Of a DNA stretch of 64,000 nucleotides, positions 16,253 to 26,198 are shown piece by piece (the stretch's first letter is position 1; each line of letters starts with the position of its first letter). The translations under genes and the position numbers were made by a program. The stretch spans positions 620,001-684,000 of the forward strand of contig NZ_JABCNG010000001.1 of assembly GCF_012932495.1 (NCBI RefSeq), written 5' to 3'. Source of the stretch: Novosphingobium sp. SG919 (lineage in GTDB: Bacteria > Pseudomonadota > Alphaproteobacteria > Sphingomonadales > Sphingomonadaceae). Under the pieces are notes generated by a model. The model was not told where the DNA came from and did no database searches. It saw nothing but the letters and a program-made list of their open reading frames with translations.

Positions 16253-18097
16253 TCAGGCGTTTTCCTTCTTGCGGCTGGCCTTCTTGCGCTCGTTGGGATC
16301 GAGGATCGCCTTGCGCAGGCGCACGGTTTGCGGGGTCACTTCGACCATTTCATCGTCATCGATATAGGCGATGGCCTGTTCCAGCGTCATGATGCGCGGC
16401 GGAGTCAGGCGGATCGCATCGTCCTTGCCGGTCGACCGGAAGTTCGTCAGCTGCTTGGACTTCATCGGGTTGACTTCAAGATCGTCGGGCTTGGCGTTTT
16501 CGCCGATGATCATGCCTTCATAGACCTTGTCCTGCGGGCGCACGAACAGCACGCCGCGGTCTTCCAGGCTGTTGAGGGCATAGGCCACGGCTTCGCCGGT
16601 GGCGTTGGAGATCAGCACGCCGTTCTGGCGGCCTTCGATCGCGCCCTTGTGCGGACCATACTTTTCGAACAGGCGGTTCATGATCCCGGTGCCGCGCGTG
16701 TCGGACAGGAATTCGCCGTGGTAGCCGATCAGCCCGCGCGAGGGGGCCGAGAAGGTAATGCGGGTCTTGCCCGCGCCCGAGGGGCGCATGTCGGTCAGCT
16801 CGGCCTTGCGGCGCTGCATCTTTTCCACGACCGTGCCCGAGAATTCATCGTCCACGTCGATCAGCACGGTTTCATAAGGTTCGGTGCGGCCGCCCTTTTC
16901 ATCGGTGCCGAACAGCACGCGCGGACGGCTGATGCCGAGTTCGAAGCCTTCGCGGCGCATCGTTTCGATGAGCACGCCCAGCTGGAGTTCGCCGCGGCCG
17001 GCCACTTCGAAGCTGTCCTTGTCGGCGCTTTCGGTGACTCGGATGGCCACGTTGGTTTCCGCTTCGCGCAGCAGGCGGTCGCGGATCATGCGGCTCGTCA
17101 CCTTGTCGCCCTCGCGGCCGGCAAACGGGCTGTCGTTCACCGAAAAACGCATGGCGAGCGTGGGCGGATCGATCGGCTGTGCGGCGATCGGGGTGCTGAC
17201 CGAAGGATCGGCCACGGTGTTGGCCACGGTCGCCTTTTCCAGGCCCGCCAGCGCGATGATGTCACCCGCGCGGGCTTCTTCCACCGGCACGCGTTCCAGG
17301 CCACGGAACGAAAGAATCTTCGATGCGCGGCCCACTTCCAGCACCTTGCCATCGCGGTCGAGCGCGTGGATCGGCTGGTTGAGCTTGATCGTGCCCGACT
17401 GCACGCGGCCGGTCAGCACGCGGCCCATGAAGTTGTCGCGATCGAGCAGGGTGGCCAGGAACGTGAACGGCCCATCGACATCGAGCGAGGGGGCGGGCAC
17501 GTGGCTGACGATCTTTTCGAACAGCGGCAGCAGGTTGCCTTCGCGCACGGTTTCGTCGTTGCCGGCATAGCCATTGCGGCCCGAAGCGTAGAGCACCGGG
17601 AATTCAAGCTGTTCGTCGTTGGCGTCGAGGCTCACGAACAAGTCGAACACTTCGTCCAGCACTTCCTGCGGGCGGCCATCGGGGCGGTCGATCTTGTTGA
17701 CCACCACGATCGGCTTGAGGCCGAGCGCCAGCGCCTTGCCGGTGACGAACTTGGTCTGCGGCATCGCGCCTTCCGAGCTGTCGACCAGCAGGATCACGCC
17801 GTCGACCATCGAGAGGATGCGTTCCACTTCGCCGCCGAAATCGGCGTGGCCGGGGGTGTCGACGATGTTGATTCGCGTGGTTTCGTCAGTGGCCGGGTTG
17901 GTCCATTCCACCGAAGTGCACTTGGCCAGAATGGTGATCCCGCGTTCCTTTTCCAGGTCGTTGGAATCCATGGCGCGCTCTTCCACGCGCTGGTTGTCGC
18001 GGAAGGTGCCGGACTGGCGGAAAAGCTGGTCCACCAGCGTGGTCTTGCCATGGTCGACGTGGGCGATAATCGCGATATTGCGCAGAGGCAGGGACAT
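16253..18097 (-). CDS. typA: Translational GTPase TypA/BipA
   Basis: A 614-residue ribosome-binding GTPase of the EF-G superfamily, linked to ribosome assembly and stress or cold adaptation. G1 is AHVDHGKTT (residues 12-20), G2 lies in the [11 protein letters not shown] segment, G3 is [11 protein letters not shown] and G4 is [10 protein letters not shown]. The C-terminal TypA-specific domain is recognisable from [19 protein letters not shown] and [18 protein letters not shown]. The length matches the family (about 605-615). It is transcribed alone and followed by a strong terminator. The 330-bp gap before it contains divergent promoters with the TonB receptor gene. Confidence 0.97.
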   Translation of the reverse strand: MSLPLRNIAIIAHVDHGKTTLVDQLFRQSGTFRDNQRVEERAMDSNDLEKERGITILAKCTSVEWTNPATDETTRINIVDTPGHADFGGEVERILSMVDGVILLVDSSEGAMPQTKFVTGKALALGLKPIVVVNKIDRPDGRPQEVLDEVFDLFVSLDANDEQLEFPVLYASGRNGYAGNDETVREGNLLPLFEKIVSHVPAPSLDVDGPFTFLATLLDRDNFMGRVLTGRVQSGTIKLNQPIHALDRDGKVLEVGRASKILSFRGLERVPVEEARAGDIIALAGLEKATVANTVADPSVSTPIAAQPIDPPTLAMRFSVNDSPFAGREGDKVTSRMIRDRLLREAETNVAIRVTESADKDSFEVAGRGELQLGVLIETMRREGFELGISRPRVLFGTDEKGGRTEPYETVLIDVDDEFSGTVVEKMQRRKAELTDMRPSGAGKTRITFSAPSRGLIGYHGEFLSDTRGTGIMNRLFEKYGPHKGAIEGRQNGVLISNATGEAVAYALNSLEDRGVLFVRPQDKVYEGMIIGENAKPDDLEVNPMKSKQLTNFRSTGKDDAIRLTPPRIMTLEQAIAYIDDDEMVEVTPQTVRLRKAILDPNERKKASRKKENA

Positions 18098-18427
18098 GAA
18101 GGGCTTTCTTCGGAAACCGGGATATGGAGCTAGCAGCAGCCGGTTCCGGGAAAATCCCGTCTTCTCGGTTTGGGCCGCACTTGGGCGCGCGCTTACTCGT
18201 TATTGTGCGTTGCCACAAGAGTGGGCGGCAAAAGAGCCTGTCCCACCGATGTGGCGCCCACGCCACAGTGCGCCAAAAAGTCCGGCTGCGGCAGGCGATT
18301 GATCCGTGGTGAAGCGGATTGCGGTTTATGGCCGAATGTATCCGCGCTAGCTAGGGCACGCGGCGAGGCATGCAGACACGGGGGTGTGGCATGCCGGGCC
18401 AAGACGGGGCGCGCTTACAAGCAAGAC
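18098..18427. other. Intergenic region between typA and the TonB receptor
   Basis: About 330 bp upstream of both divergent genes. It should hold the typA promoter and the receptor promoter. No tRNA, repeat or convincing protein gene is visible, and I could not assign a -35/-10 pair. A short CCGGTTCCGGGAAAATCCCG dyad lies near 18139. Confidence 0.5.
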
Positions 18428-21094
18428 ATGGCATTGGCAGGCGAACAGAGCGGATCGGCATGGGCGCGGCGCGTGGCGCCGGGCCGCGTGGTGGCCGGCG
18501 CATTGCTGGCGCCGTGTGCACTGCTGGCCGGGCCGTTCGCCAGGGCCGCTGCGCTGGCCGACAGCGACCTTGCGCAGGCGGTTGGCGCGGACGATTCGAT
18601 CGTGGTGACCGCCACCAAGCGTGTCGAAAGCCTGCAGGATGTCTCCGTTGCGGTGAGCGTCGCGAACGCCGACACCATCGCCCGCGCCCAGATCCGCGAC
18701 CTTAAAGACCTGACCAGCCTGGTCCCCTCGCTCTCGATGCAGCAGCTGCAAAGCCCGGCCAACGTCAACATCTATATCCGCGGCTTTGGCAATGGCGCCA
18801 ACAACAGCGGGATCGAGCCTTCGGTCGGCGTGTTCGTCGATGGCGTCTATCGCTCGCGCACGGCGGCGCAGATTGCCGACCTGCCCGATGTGGAGCGGGT
18901 GGAAGTGCTGCGCGGCCCGCAGTCCACGCTGTTCGGCAAGAATGCTTCGGCCGGGGTGATCTCGATCGTCACGCGGCTGCCGCAGTTCAAGCCGGGTGCC
19001 GATTTCGAGGCGAGCTACGGCAATTATGATGCGCTCGTGCTCAAGGGGCTGGTTACCGGCCCGGTGACCGATACCCTGGCGGTGAGCGTGGCTGCCGGCC
19101 GCAACCGGCGCGACGGATACATCGTCGATCCCGATACCGGCCATCGCAGCAACGGGCGCAATCGCTGGTTCGCGCGCGGCCAGGCGCTGTGGCAGCCAGG
19201 CGAAGACTTTTCGCTGCGCGTGATCGGCGATTACGGCCTGATCAACGAGGTGTGCTGCGCGCCGGTCAACGTGCAGTCTTCCGCGGCGACGCAGGCCGTG
19301 CTGGCCGTGGGCGGCAAGGTCAATGCGCCCGATGCGATCTATGCCGACCAGGCCTGGTGGAATTTCGATTCCTCCAACCGCATCGCCAACTATGGCTTTT
19401 CGGGCCAGATGGATTTCAAGGCCGATGCCTTCAAAATCACCGCGATCTCTGCCTGGCGCCGGCTGATGTCGTCAACCAACCAGGATTCCGATTTCACCAG
19501 CGGGCAGATGCTGGGTCGCAACGCGCAAGACCTGAAGATTTCGACGTTCACCGAAGAAGTGCGGGTGGCCAGCGATTTTGCCGGGCCGTTCAACGCCATT
19601 GCCGGCGCCTATTACTTCAACGAGACGCTGGACCAGCGCAACGCCATCGCCTTTGGCCAGGACATGCGCGCCTATGCCAATCTGCTGGTGCAGGGCGCGA
19701 CGGGCGGCGCGTTGAGCATTCCGGCGCTGGAGCAGGTGCTCGGTGGGCTGGAAGGCGATCCCACGCGCTATACCGGGCGGTTCTTTGCCGCCGGGCAGGG
19801 TTCCAACGAGCGCTACCGCCTGCGCAATGAAGCGTTCTCCGCGTTTCTCCAGGGTGACCTCAAAGTGGGCGGGGGCATCACGCTGACCGGCGGCGCCGCG
19901 TTTACCAGCGATGCCAAGCGTTACGAAATCGCCGGGCAGACCTCGGACGCCTTTGCCGGGGTGGACCTCGACGGGCGGCCCTATGCGCCGTTCCGCCAGC
20001 AATTGCTGACCGCCGCGGGTTTTCGCGCAGCGGGCGTCAATCCGCAGGACCAGGCCGCGATTGCCGCCTATGCTCAGGCCAATCCGCAGGGTTATGCCAA
20101 TGTGCTGGGCCAGGCTGCCGCCAATGCCAACAATCCGGCGGCCAATCCGCTTGCACCCTTGCGCAGCCTGCAACTGTTCCCAGCCGGGCTCAACGTGCCC
20201 AATGCGGTGGAGCCGGGCCGCACCCACGATTCGCGCCTGACCTGGACCGCCCGCGCGGCCCTTGCGCTCAACAAGCACGTGCGCGCCTATGTCAGCCTGG
20301 CCACCGGCTTCAAGGCGAGTTCGATCAACCTGTCGCGCGACAGCCGGCCCTTTGCAGCCGACCAGGCCGCGATCGAGGCGGCGGGCCTGGCGCAGGTGAA
20401 CCAGACATATGCCACGCGCTTTGCCGGGCCGGAACGCACCACGGTCTATGAACTGGGGATCAAGGCGGATTGGGGGCTGGCCACCGCCAATGTGGCAGTG
20501 TTCCAGCAGACGATCAGCGGGTTCCAATCCAACGTGTTCACCGGCACTGGTTTTGAGCTGGTCAACGCCGGCAAGGAACGCGTGCGCGGGGTGGAAGTGG
20601 AAGCGGCGCTGCGCCCGGCCGCTGGCTTGTCGCTCTCGGCCAGCGCCACCTGGCTCGATCCGCTCTACCAGGATTTTGCCGCTTCGGCGGTGGGTGACCT
20701 TTCGGGCCGGCGGCCAGCGGGCATTCCGGCGCTTTCCCTATCCCTGGCCGGGCAATACGAACGCCGCCTGTCAGGCGGTGCGCGGTTGTTCTTGCGGGGC
20801 GATTTCCACCATGAAAGCCCGGTGGTGATGGAAGAAGGGCTGCCCGGCTTCCTGGACCAGGGGACTGCCGCGGCGATTGCTGCTTCGGCGCAGTACAAGC
20901 GGCGGATCGACGAACTCAACGCCAGCCTGGGCCTGGCCCTGGCCAATCGCACCGAACTGGCGGTGTGGGGCCGCAACCTGACCGACAACCGCACTTTGAC
21001 CAAGATTTTCGATTCGGTGGCCCAACCCCACGGGATTTCGGGTTACACCAACCAGCCGCGCACCTATGGTGCATCGGTGCGTTATCGCTTCTAA
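18428..21094 (+). CDS. TonB-dependent outer-membrane receptor
   Basis: An 888-residue receptor. After an Arg-containing signal-like N-terminus (hydrophobic VVAGALLAPCALLAGPFA), the plug domain starts at DDSIVVTATKRVESLQDVSVAVSV, which is typical of sphingomonad receptors, and continues through IRGFGNG, PSVGVFVDGVYRSR, and VERVEVLRGPQSTLFGKNASAGVISIVTR. The rest is a 22-strand barrel pattern ending in the terminal aromatic YGASVRYRF. Two adjacent cysteines (NEVCCAPVN) in the barrel are a feature of many such receptors. The substrate is unknown; no transporter or catabolic genes are adjacent. The start at ATG 18428 is supported by the signal sequence only. An intrinsic terminator follows the stop. 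Confidence 0.9.
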   Translation: MALAGEQSGSAWARRVAPGRVVAGALLAPCALLAGPFARAAALADSDLAQAVGADDSIVVTATKRVESLQDVSVAVSVANADTIARAQIRDLKDLTSLVPSLSMQQLQSPANVNIYIRGFGNGANNSGIEPSVGVFVDGVYRSRTAAQIADLPDVERVEVLRGPQSTLFGKNASAGVISIVTRLPQFKPGADFEASYGNYDALVLKGLVTGPVTDTLAVSVAAGRNRRDGYIVDPDTGHRSNGRNRWFARGQALWQPGEDFSLRVIGDYGLINEVCCAPVNVQSSAATQAVLAVGGKVNAPDAIYADQAWWNFDSSNRIANYGFSGQMDFKADAFKITAISAWRRLMSSTNQDSDFTSGQMLGRNAQDLKISTFTEEVRVASDFAGPFNAIAGAYYFNETLDQRNAIAFGQDMRAYANLLVQGATGGALSIPALEQVLGGLEGDPTRYTGRFFAAGQGSNERYRLRNEAFSAFLQGDLKVGGGITLTGGAAFTSDAKRYEIAGQTSDAFAGVDLDGRPYAPFRQQLLTAAGFRAAGVNPQDQAAIAAYAQANPQGYANVLGQAAANANNPAANPLAPLRSLQLFPAGLNVPNAVEPGRTHDSRLTWTARAALALNKHVRAYVSLATGFKASSINLSRDSRPFAADQAAIEAAGLAQVNQTYATRFAGPERTTVYELGIKADWGLATANVAVFQQTISGFQSNVFTGTGFELVNAGKERVRGVEVEAALRPAAGLSLSASATWLDPLYQDFAASAVGDLSGRRPAGIPALSLSLAGQYERRLSGGARLFLRGDFHHESPVVMEEGLPGFLDQGTAAAIAASAQYKRRIDELNASLGLALANRTELAVWGRNLTDNRTLTKIFDSVAQPHGISGYTNQPRTYGASVRYRF

Positions 21095-21119
21095 CCCGGA
21101 CGCGAAGCGCAAGACTTGG

Positions 21120-21148
21120 AAGGGGGCTGCCTCGCGGCCCCCTTTTTC
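21120..21148 (+). terminator. Rho-independent terminator of the TonB receptor gene
   Basis: AAGGGGGC and GCCCCCTT pair around a nine-base loop (TGCCTCGCG) and are followed by a T run. It lies 26 bp after the stop. Confidence 0.8.
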
Positions 21149-21224
21149 TTGTCTTTTCGATATTTTTCTGGCTGTTTTGCCCAATGCAGAGCGCTGGGGG
21201 TGAGCGCGGGACGGGGGGATGCCG

Positions 21225-21638
21225 ATGCACTGGATGATTTTGCCGTACAAGCGGATGCTGGATTTTCGCGGGCGCTCTGGGCGCCCGGAATACTGGATGT
21301 TTCAGTTTTTCCTGATGTTGCAGATCGCCGTGATGGTGGCGCTGATCGTTGCCTTCGCACCGTCCGATGGCGGCTCTTTGCCGTGGACATCTCCGGTCAC
21401 CATGCTGTTGACGGTTCTGGGCACCGCAGCGGCAGTGGGTTGGCTGTGGGCGGGCCTTGCCCTCTCGGTGCGCCGGTATCATGATCAGGACCGGTCCGGC
21501 TGGTTCGTTCTGTTGGGCGCCATCCCTTATGTGGGCGGGTTGATTGCCTTTGTTTTCATGTGCATGCCTGGAACGGTCGGACCAAACCGCTTTGGCCCCG
21601 ATCCGCGGAACCCCTACATGACAGACGTGTTTGACTGA
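21225..21638 (+). CDS. DUF805 membrane protein (first of tandem pair)
   Basis: A 137-residue inner-membrane protein of the DUF805 family (YhaH/YhaI type), function unknown. The family hallmarks are MHWMILPYKRMLDFRGRSGRPEYWMF at the N-terminus, RRYHDQDRSGWFVLL in the centre and GPNRFGPDPRNPY at the C-terminus. Three or four hydrophobic segments are visible. The ATG at 21225 was chosen because its protein start aligns with the second copy and GGGGGG lies six bases upstream; ATG 21219 would add two residues. Confidence 0.85.
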   Translation: MHWMILPYKRMLDFRGRSGRPEYWMFQFFLMLQIAVMVALIVAFAPSDGGSLPWTSPVTMLLTVLGTAAAVGWLWAGLALSVRRYHDQDRSGWFVLLGAIPYVGGLIAFVFMCMPGTVGPNRFGPDPRNPYMTDVFD

Positions 21639-21659
21639 ACGTTACCGGGAGAAAAGCCG

Positions 21660-22076
21660 ATGTACTGGATGCTGCTGCCCTATCGCCGCTATTTCGAGTT
21701 TTCCGGTCGTTCGCGGCGCAAGGAATACTGGATGTTCACCTTGTTCGGGTTCCTGGTGAACGTGGCTATCGCGATCGTGTTCGGTCGCACCACCTATACC
21801 GCCATGGGCTGGTATGTGGGGGCGAACACGCAGCTAAATGGCCTGGGCGATGCGCTGTCCGGGCTGTTCGCGCTGGTGAACCTGATCCCGGGCCTGGCCG
21901 TGTGGATCCGTCGCCTGCACGATATCGATCGATCGGGCTGGTGGGCCTTGCTGATCTTCCTGCCGATCCTGGGCTGGTTCGCGCTGTTCGTGTTCGCCTG
22001 CCTCGACGGCACGCGCGGATCCAACCGCTTTGGCCCCGATCCCAAGAACCCCTACGAAGTCGACGTTTTCCAGTAA
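21660..22076 (+). CDS. DUF805 membrane protein (second of tandem pair)
   Basis: A 138-residue paralogue of the preceding gene, 21 bp downstream of it and probably cotranscribed. It has the same elements (MYWMLLPYRRYFEFSGRSRRKEYWMF, RRLHDIDRSGWWALL, GSNRFGPDPKNPYEVDVF). Its middle is different, with an extra polar loop (YVGANTQLNGLGDAL). The role of DUF805 proteins is not established. It ends 3 bp before the stop of the convergent ABC permease gene. Confidence 0.85.
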   Translation: MYWMLLPYRRYFEFSGRSRRKEYWMFTLFGFLVNVAIAIVFGRTTYTAMGWYVGANTQLNGLGDALSGLFALVNLIPGLAVWIRRLHDIDRSGWWALLIFLPILGWFALFVFACLDGTRGSNRFGPDPKNPYEVDVFQ

Positions 22077-24632
22077 TTACAATTCTCTGAGCGCCTGGGC
22101 GGGCCGCGTGCGCAACACCGCCAGCGATCCGCCCAGCGCCATGAGCAGTACCAGCAGCAAGGCCCCGCCGAGCACGGCCAGGATCGTGCCCCAGCCGGGC
22201 AGCCAGGCAAATTCGAACAGTTGTGTCACCACGGCCCAGGCGCCCGCGGTGCCCAGTGCCAGTGCCACGCCGGCCAGCAGCACTGCCAGCAGCGCCTGTT
22301 CGGCCAGAACCAGCATCAGCAATTGGCCCGATCCCGCGCCCAGCACGCGCAGGACCACGGCATCATATTGGCGCTGCGCCCGCGCGGCGGCGATCGCACC
22401 CGCCAGCACGGCCATGCCCGCCAAGATCGCCACGCTGGCGGCGGCAAAGATCGCCACGGCCATCTGTCCCAGCAGGCTGCGCGCTTGCGAGAGCACCGGC
22501 CCCACTTCGATCACGGAACTGGACGGCAAGGCGCGCACCAGGCCCGAAAGGATGGCGCGCGACACCGCCGGCTTGCCCTGGTCCTTGCCCAGTTCGATCG
22601 TGGCAGCCAGGTTATAGGGAGCATCGGCCAAGGCATTGGGGCTGAACACCAGCACGTAGTTGAAGCCATAGCTGTCCCAATCGATGCGCCGGAACGAAGC
22701 CACGCGTGCGCTGCGTTCCACGCCCAGCAGGGAGACGGTGATGCGGTCTCCCAGCTTGAGATGAATGGCCTGGGCCAGCTTCTCGTCCACCGAAACCAGC
22801 GGTTCGCCGGTATAGCCCCGGGGCCACCATTGCCCTGCGGTCAGCACGTTGCTTTCGGGCAGGGTATCGGCAAAGGTCAGCCCGCGATCGCCGCGCAGCG
22901 CCCAGGCATCATCGGGAATGCGGGCAAGATCGGCCACGCGGATCATGTGGTCGGCCGGGCCGAACGCGACGATGGCGCCGCGCATCGCCGGCACGGTGCG
23001 GATGCGCGCGGCCGGCGCCGCGCCACGCACCACGCGGTTGAACGCAGGCAAGCCGGATGGCGGCACGTCGAGCACGAAATAGTCGGGCGCGCGCTGGGGC
23101 ACACGGGCGGCGATATTCGCGTCGAGGCTGGTCTGCACCCCGGCCAGGAGCACGAAGGCGGCCAGGCCAAAGCCCAAGGCCGTCACCAGCGCGCCGGTCT
23201 GCGCGCCGGGGCGGTGGAGGTTGGCGAGCGCCATGCGGGCGATGGGGTGGCGTGGGCGCGGCAGGCGGGCCGCCAGACGCACGATGCCCCAGCCCAAGGC
23301 CGCCAGCAGGGCAAGCACGCCGCCCGCCGCGCCGAGGAACCCGGCGGCGAGCCAGGGTTGTTCGGCGCCGACGATGGCGATCGCGGCAATCGCCGCGAGC
23401 CCTGCGCCCATGGCCAGCGCCCGGGTGCGCCAGCCTTCGCGCGGCGGCACGAGCCCTGCGCGCATCAGCGCCATGGCCGGCACCGCGCGGGCCCGCAGCA
23501 AAGGTGGCGCGGCGAATGTGGCAGCGATCAACAAGCCTTGCCCCGCCGCCAGGGCCAGCGCGCGCGGCGAAAGCACCACGCCTGCCGGGATTGGCAGCAG
23601 GCTCTTGAGCGCCAGGGCGATCAACGGCGTGGCCGCCAGGCCCAAGGCGAGGCCCACGGCAATCGCCAGCGCGGTGGCCAGCCCCAGTTGCAGCAGATAG
23701 ATCCGCGCCACATCGGCGCCCGTGGCACCCAGGATCTTGAGCGTGGCGATCGCCCCGCGCCGCGCTTCCAGATAGGAGGCGACGCCATTGCCGATGCCGA
23801 TGCCGGCGATGAGCAACGCGGCCAGCGCCACCAGTGCCAGGAACTGGCCCATGCGCGACACGAAGCGATCGAGGCCGGGGGAGGCCTTGTCGCGCGTGCG
23901 CAGTTCCAGGCCCGCGCTGGGAAATTGGCGGGTGAGCGCGTCGGCCACGGTCTGTGGCGCCGCCGTTTCGGGCAGGCGCAGGCGGTATTTCCACCGCACC
24001 ATCGCGCCCGGCTGCACCAGGGCCGTGGCATCGAGCCCGGCGCGGCTGATGATCACCGTGGGGCCCAGGGCAAAGCCTTCGCCCAGCCGATCGGGTTCGT
24101 CGCCAATTACCCCGCCGATGCGGAACGTGGCCTGGCCGATGCGCAGGCGATCCCCGGTGTTGACGCCCAGGCGCTCGGCCACGCCGGGCGCAATCCAGGC
24201 GGTATTGGCAGGCGGCGCGCCGGCCGTGTGTCCATCGGCCAGGGTGAAAGCGCCATAAAGCGGCCAGGCGGCGTCCACCGCCTTGAGTTCGATCGGCACG
24301 GCCGTGTCATCGGCGCCGGGTACCGTTGCCATGGCCCGCATGCGCGCGCCGACGGACAGCGCGCCGGCACGGGCAAAGGCGGCTTGCTCTGCGGCAAAGG
24401 CCTGACGCCCGGCCACTTCCACTTCCACATCGGCGCCCAGCATCGCCTGGCCGCGGCGGTCGAGTTCGCCGCGCACCGCATCGGTCAGCGTGCCGATCGC
24501 GGCCAAGGCCGCCACGCCCAGCACCAGGCAGATCACCAGGATGCGCAGGCCCCGGAATTTCCAGTCCAGCCCGCGCCGGGCCAGGGCCCATGCACCCTTC
24601 CAGCCAAGGCGCGTGGCAGTGCCGGCGTTCAT
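22077..24632 (-). CDS. ybbP: ABC transporter permease, FtsX-like (YbbP family)
   Basis: An 851-residue integral membrane protein. It has two FtsX-type permease units, with membrane segments around residues 25-50, 265-420, 440-510 and 720-840, and large periplasmic MacB-core-like regions between. The ending RTRPAQALREL is typical of YbbP. Proteins of this family work with a YbbA-type ATPase; in E. coli this pair sits next to tesA, exactly as here. The substrate is not established; lipid- or lysophospholipid-related roles have been proposed from the association with tesA. The ATG at 24632 overlaps the ATPase stop (ATGA), so the two are coupled. Confidence 0.88.
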   Translation of the reverse strand: MNAGTATRLGWKGAWALARRGLDWKFRGLRILVICLVLGVAALAAIGTLTDAVRGELDRRGQAMLGADVEVEVAGRQAFAAEQAAFARAGALSVGARMRAMATVPGADDTAVPIELKAVDAAWPLYGAFTLADGHTAGAPPANTAWIAPGVAERLGVNTGDRLRIGQATFRIGGVIGDEPDRLGEGFALGPTVIISRAGLDATALVQPGAMVRWKYRLRLPETAAPQTVADALTRQFPSAGLELRTRDKASPGLDRFVSRMGQFLALVALAALLIAGIGIGNGVASYLEARRGAIATLKILGATGADVARIYLLQLGLATALAIAVGLALGLAATPLIALALKSLLPIPAGVVLSPRALALAAGQGLLIAATFAAPPLLRARAVPAMALMRAGLVPPREGWRTRALAMGAGLAAIAAIAIVGAEQPWLAAGFLGAAGGVLALLAALGWGIVRLAARLPRPRHPIARMALANLHRPGAQTGALVTALGFGLAAFVLLAGVQTSLDANIAARVPQRAPDYFVLDVPPSGLPAFNRVVRGAAPAARIRTVPAMRGAIVAFGPADHMIRVADLARIPDDAWALRGDRGLTFADTLPESNVLTAGQWWPRGYTGEPLVSVDEKLAQAIHLKLGDRITVSLLGVERSARVASFRRIDWDSYGFNYVLVFSPNALADAPYNLAATIELGKDQGKPAVSRAILSGLVRALPSSSVIEVGPVLSQARSLLGQMAVAIFAAASVAILAGMAVLAGAIAAARAQRQYDAVVLRVLGAGSGQLLMLVLAEQALLAVLLAGVALALGTAGAWAVVTQLFEFAWLPGWGTILAVLGGALLLVLLMALGGSLAVLRTRPAQALREL

Positions 24633-25318
24633 CGCGTTTCGTCGGCCACGATGCGGCCATCTGCCAGGCGCAGGATGCGGCCGCAACGCTGGGCGAGTGC
24701 CTCGTCGTGGGTGACCATCAAGAGCGTGGCCCCGGCTTGGGCGGCGCGGGCAAACAGCAGGTCGGCCACGGCGGTGCCGGTCGCGGTGTCGAGATTGCCG
24801 GTGGGTTCGTCGGCAAACAACAGCGCCGGGCGCGGCGCCAGCGCGCGGGCAATCGCCACGCGCTGCTGCTCTCCGCCGGAAAGCTGGCCGGGATAGTGAT
24901 CGAGCCGGTGGGCCAGGCCCACGGCGGCAAGTTCCGCCTCGGCCCGCGGCAGGGCATCGGCCATGCCCGCCAGTTCCATCGGCGTTGCCACGTTTTCGCG
25001 CGCGGTCATCGTGGGCAGCAAGTGAAAGGCCTGGAGCACGATGCCGATGCGTCCGCGCCGGGCGGTGGCCAGGCCGTCTTCATCCAGCGCCGAAAAATCC
25101 GCCCCGGCGACGAACAACACGCCGCTGCTCGCACGCTCAAGCCCGGCAAATACGGCGAGCAGCGAGGATTTGCCCGAACCCGATGGCCCCAGCAATGCGA
25201 CGGTTTCCCCGGCCATCACGTCCAGGTCCAGACCTTTGAGAATATCGACGCGGGCGGCATCGCGGCCCAGGCAAAGCGTGAGGGCGCGGGCGGAAATGAG
25301 CGGGGCAGGGCTTGTCAC
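24629..25318 (-). CDS. ybbA: ABC transporter ATP-binding protein (YbbA family)
   Basis: A 229-residue ATPase with Walker A GPSGSGKSS, signature LSGGEQQRVAIARA and Walker B ALLFADEPTGNLD, followed by the H-loop VTHD. The Q-loop segment IGIVLQAFHLLPTMTARENVATPMEL is typical of LolD/YbbA/MacB ATPases. The GTG start at 25318 gives a length like that of E. coli YbbA; longer in-frame starts would extend into the tesA promoter region. It is translationally coupled to the permease. Confidence 0.88.
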   Translation of the reverse strand: MTSPAPLISARALTLCLGRDAARVDILKGLDLDVMAGETVALLGPSGSGKSSLLAVFAGLERASSGVLFVAGADFSALDEDGLATARRGRIGIVLQAFHLLPTMTARENVATPMELAGMADALPRAEAELAAVGLAHRLDHYPGQLSGGEQQRVAIARALAPRPALLFADEPTGNLDTATGTAVADLLFARAAQAGATLLMVTHDEALAQRCGRILRLADGRIVADETR

Positions 25319-25405
25319 CGCGCGGGAGTGGCATAGAGGGCATGCACCTTGCAACCGGCCATTCCACCAACGACATGGGGCCGACATGCACTTTGGGGAA
25401 ATCCG

Positions 25406-26104
25406 ATGCGCGCGCCCGTTGTTGTTGCCCTGTCCCTGATCGCATTGGCCGGTTGCTCGCGCGAAAAGGCGCCTGACGCCCTGGAGACACGCCCCGCCGC
25501 CGCAGCGGCAGCTGCGCCGGTGCCGGGCGATGCTCCGGTCATCCTGGCATTTGGTGACAGCCTCTATGCCGGATATCAGCTGGAGGCGGGGCAGAGCTAT
25601 CCGGCCCGGCTGGAAGCCGCGCTGAACGCGGCAGGGATCAAGGCGCGGGTGGTCAACGCCGGGGTTTCGGGTGACACCACCGCCGCCGCGCGCCAGCGGC
25701 TGGCTTTCACCCTGGACAACCAGCCGCAAAAGCCGGCGCTGGTTCTGGTCGGGCTTGGCGGCAATGACATGTTGCGGGGCTTGCCGCCCGAGCAGACGCG
25801 TGCCAATCTCGATGCGATCCTGGCCGAACTCAAGCGTCGCAACATTCCCGCCATGCTCACCGGCATGCTGGCCGCCCCCAACCTCGGCCCCGAATACGTC
25901 ACCGCGTTCAACCCGATCTGGCCGGCGCTGGCCAAGAAGTATGACGCCGCGCTGGTGCCGTTCTTTCTCCAGCCGATCTTCGGCCAGCCCGCCCTGCAAT
26001 TGCCCGATCACATTCACCCCAACGCGCAAGGCGTGGACAAGATCGTGGCCGCGACCGAACCGGCGGTAGCGCAGGCTTTGGGCAGAGCGCTCAAACAAAA
26101 ATGA
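25406..26104 (+). CDS. tesA: SGNH esterase/lysophospholipase, TesA-like lipoprotein
   Basis: A 232-residue lipoprotein. The signal peptide ends in a lipobox (ALAGC), so the enzyme is tethered in the periplasm, unlike soluble E. coli TesA. The SGNH blocks are all present: FGDSLYAGY with the nucleophile Ser, GVSGDT with Gly, GGNDML with Asn, and DHIHPNAQG with the catalytic Asp and His. GGGGAA precedes the ATG at 25406. It is divergent from ybbA/ybbP, the same arrangement as in E. coli. The expected activity is hydrolysis of acyl esters or lysophospholipids. Confidence 0.88.
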   Translation: MRAPVVVALSLIALAGCSREKAPDALETRPAAAAAAAPVPGDAPVILAFGDSLYAGYQLEAGQSYPARLEAALNAAGIKARVVNAGVSGDTTAAARQRLAFTLDNQPQKPALVLVGLGGNDMLRGLPPEQTRANLDAILAELKRRNIPAMLTGMLAAPNLGPEYVTAFNPIWPALAKKYDAALVPFFLQPIFGQPALQLPDHIHPNAQGVDKIVAATEPAVAQALGRALKQK

Positions 26105-26198
26105 TATTTCGTGAGCGTCCGCTCTTTACCGTCGGAACGCAGGCGGCTGATGGGGTGGCCATTGCGGCGTTTCCGTTTGTCAGACATGCTCAGCGGCA

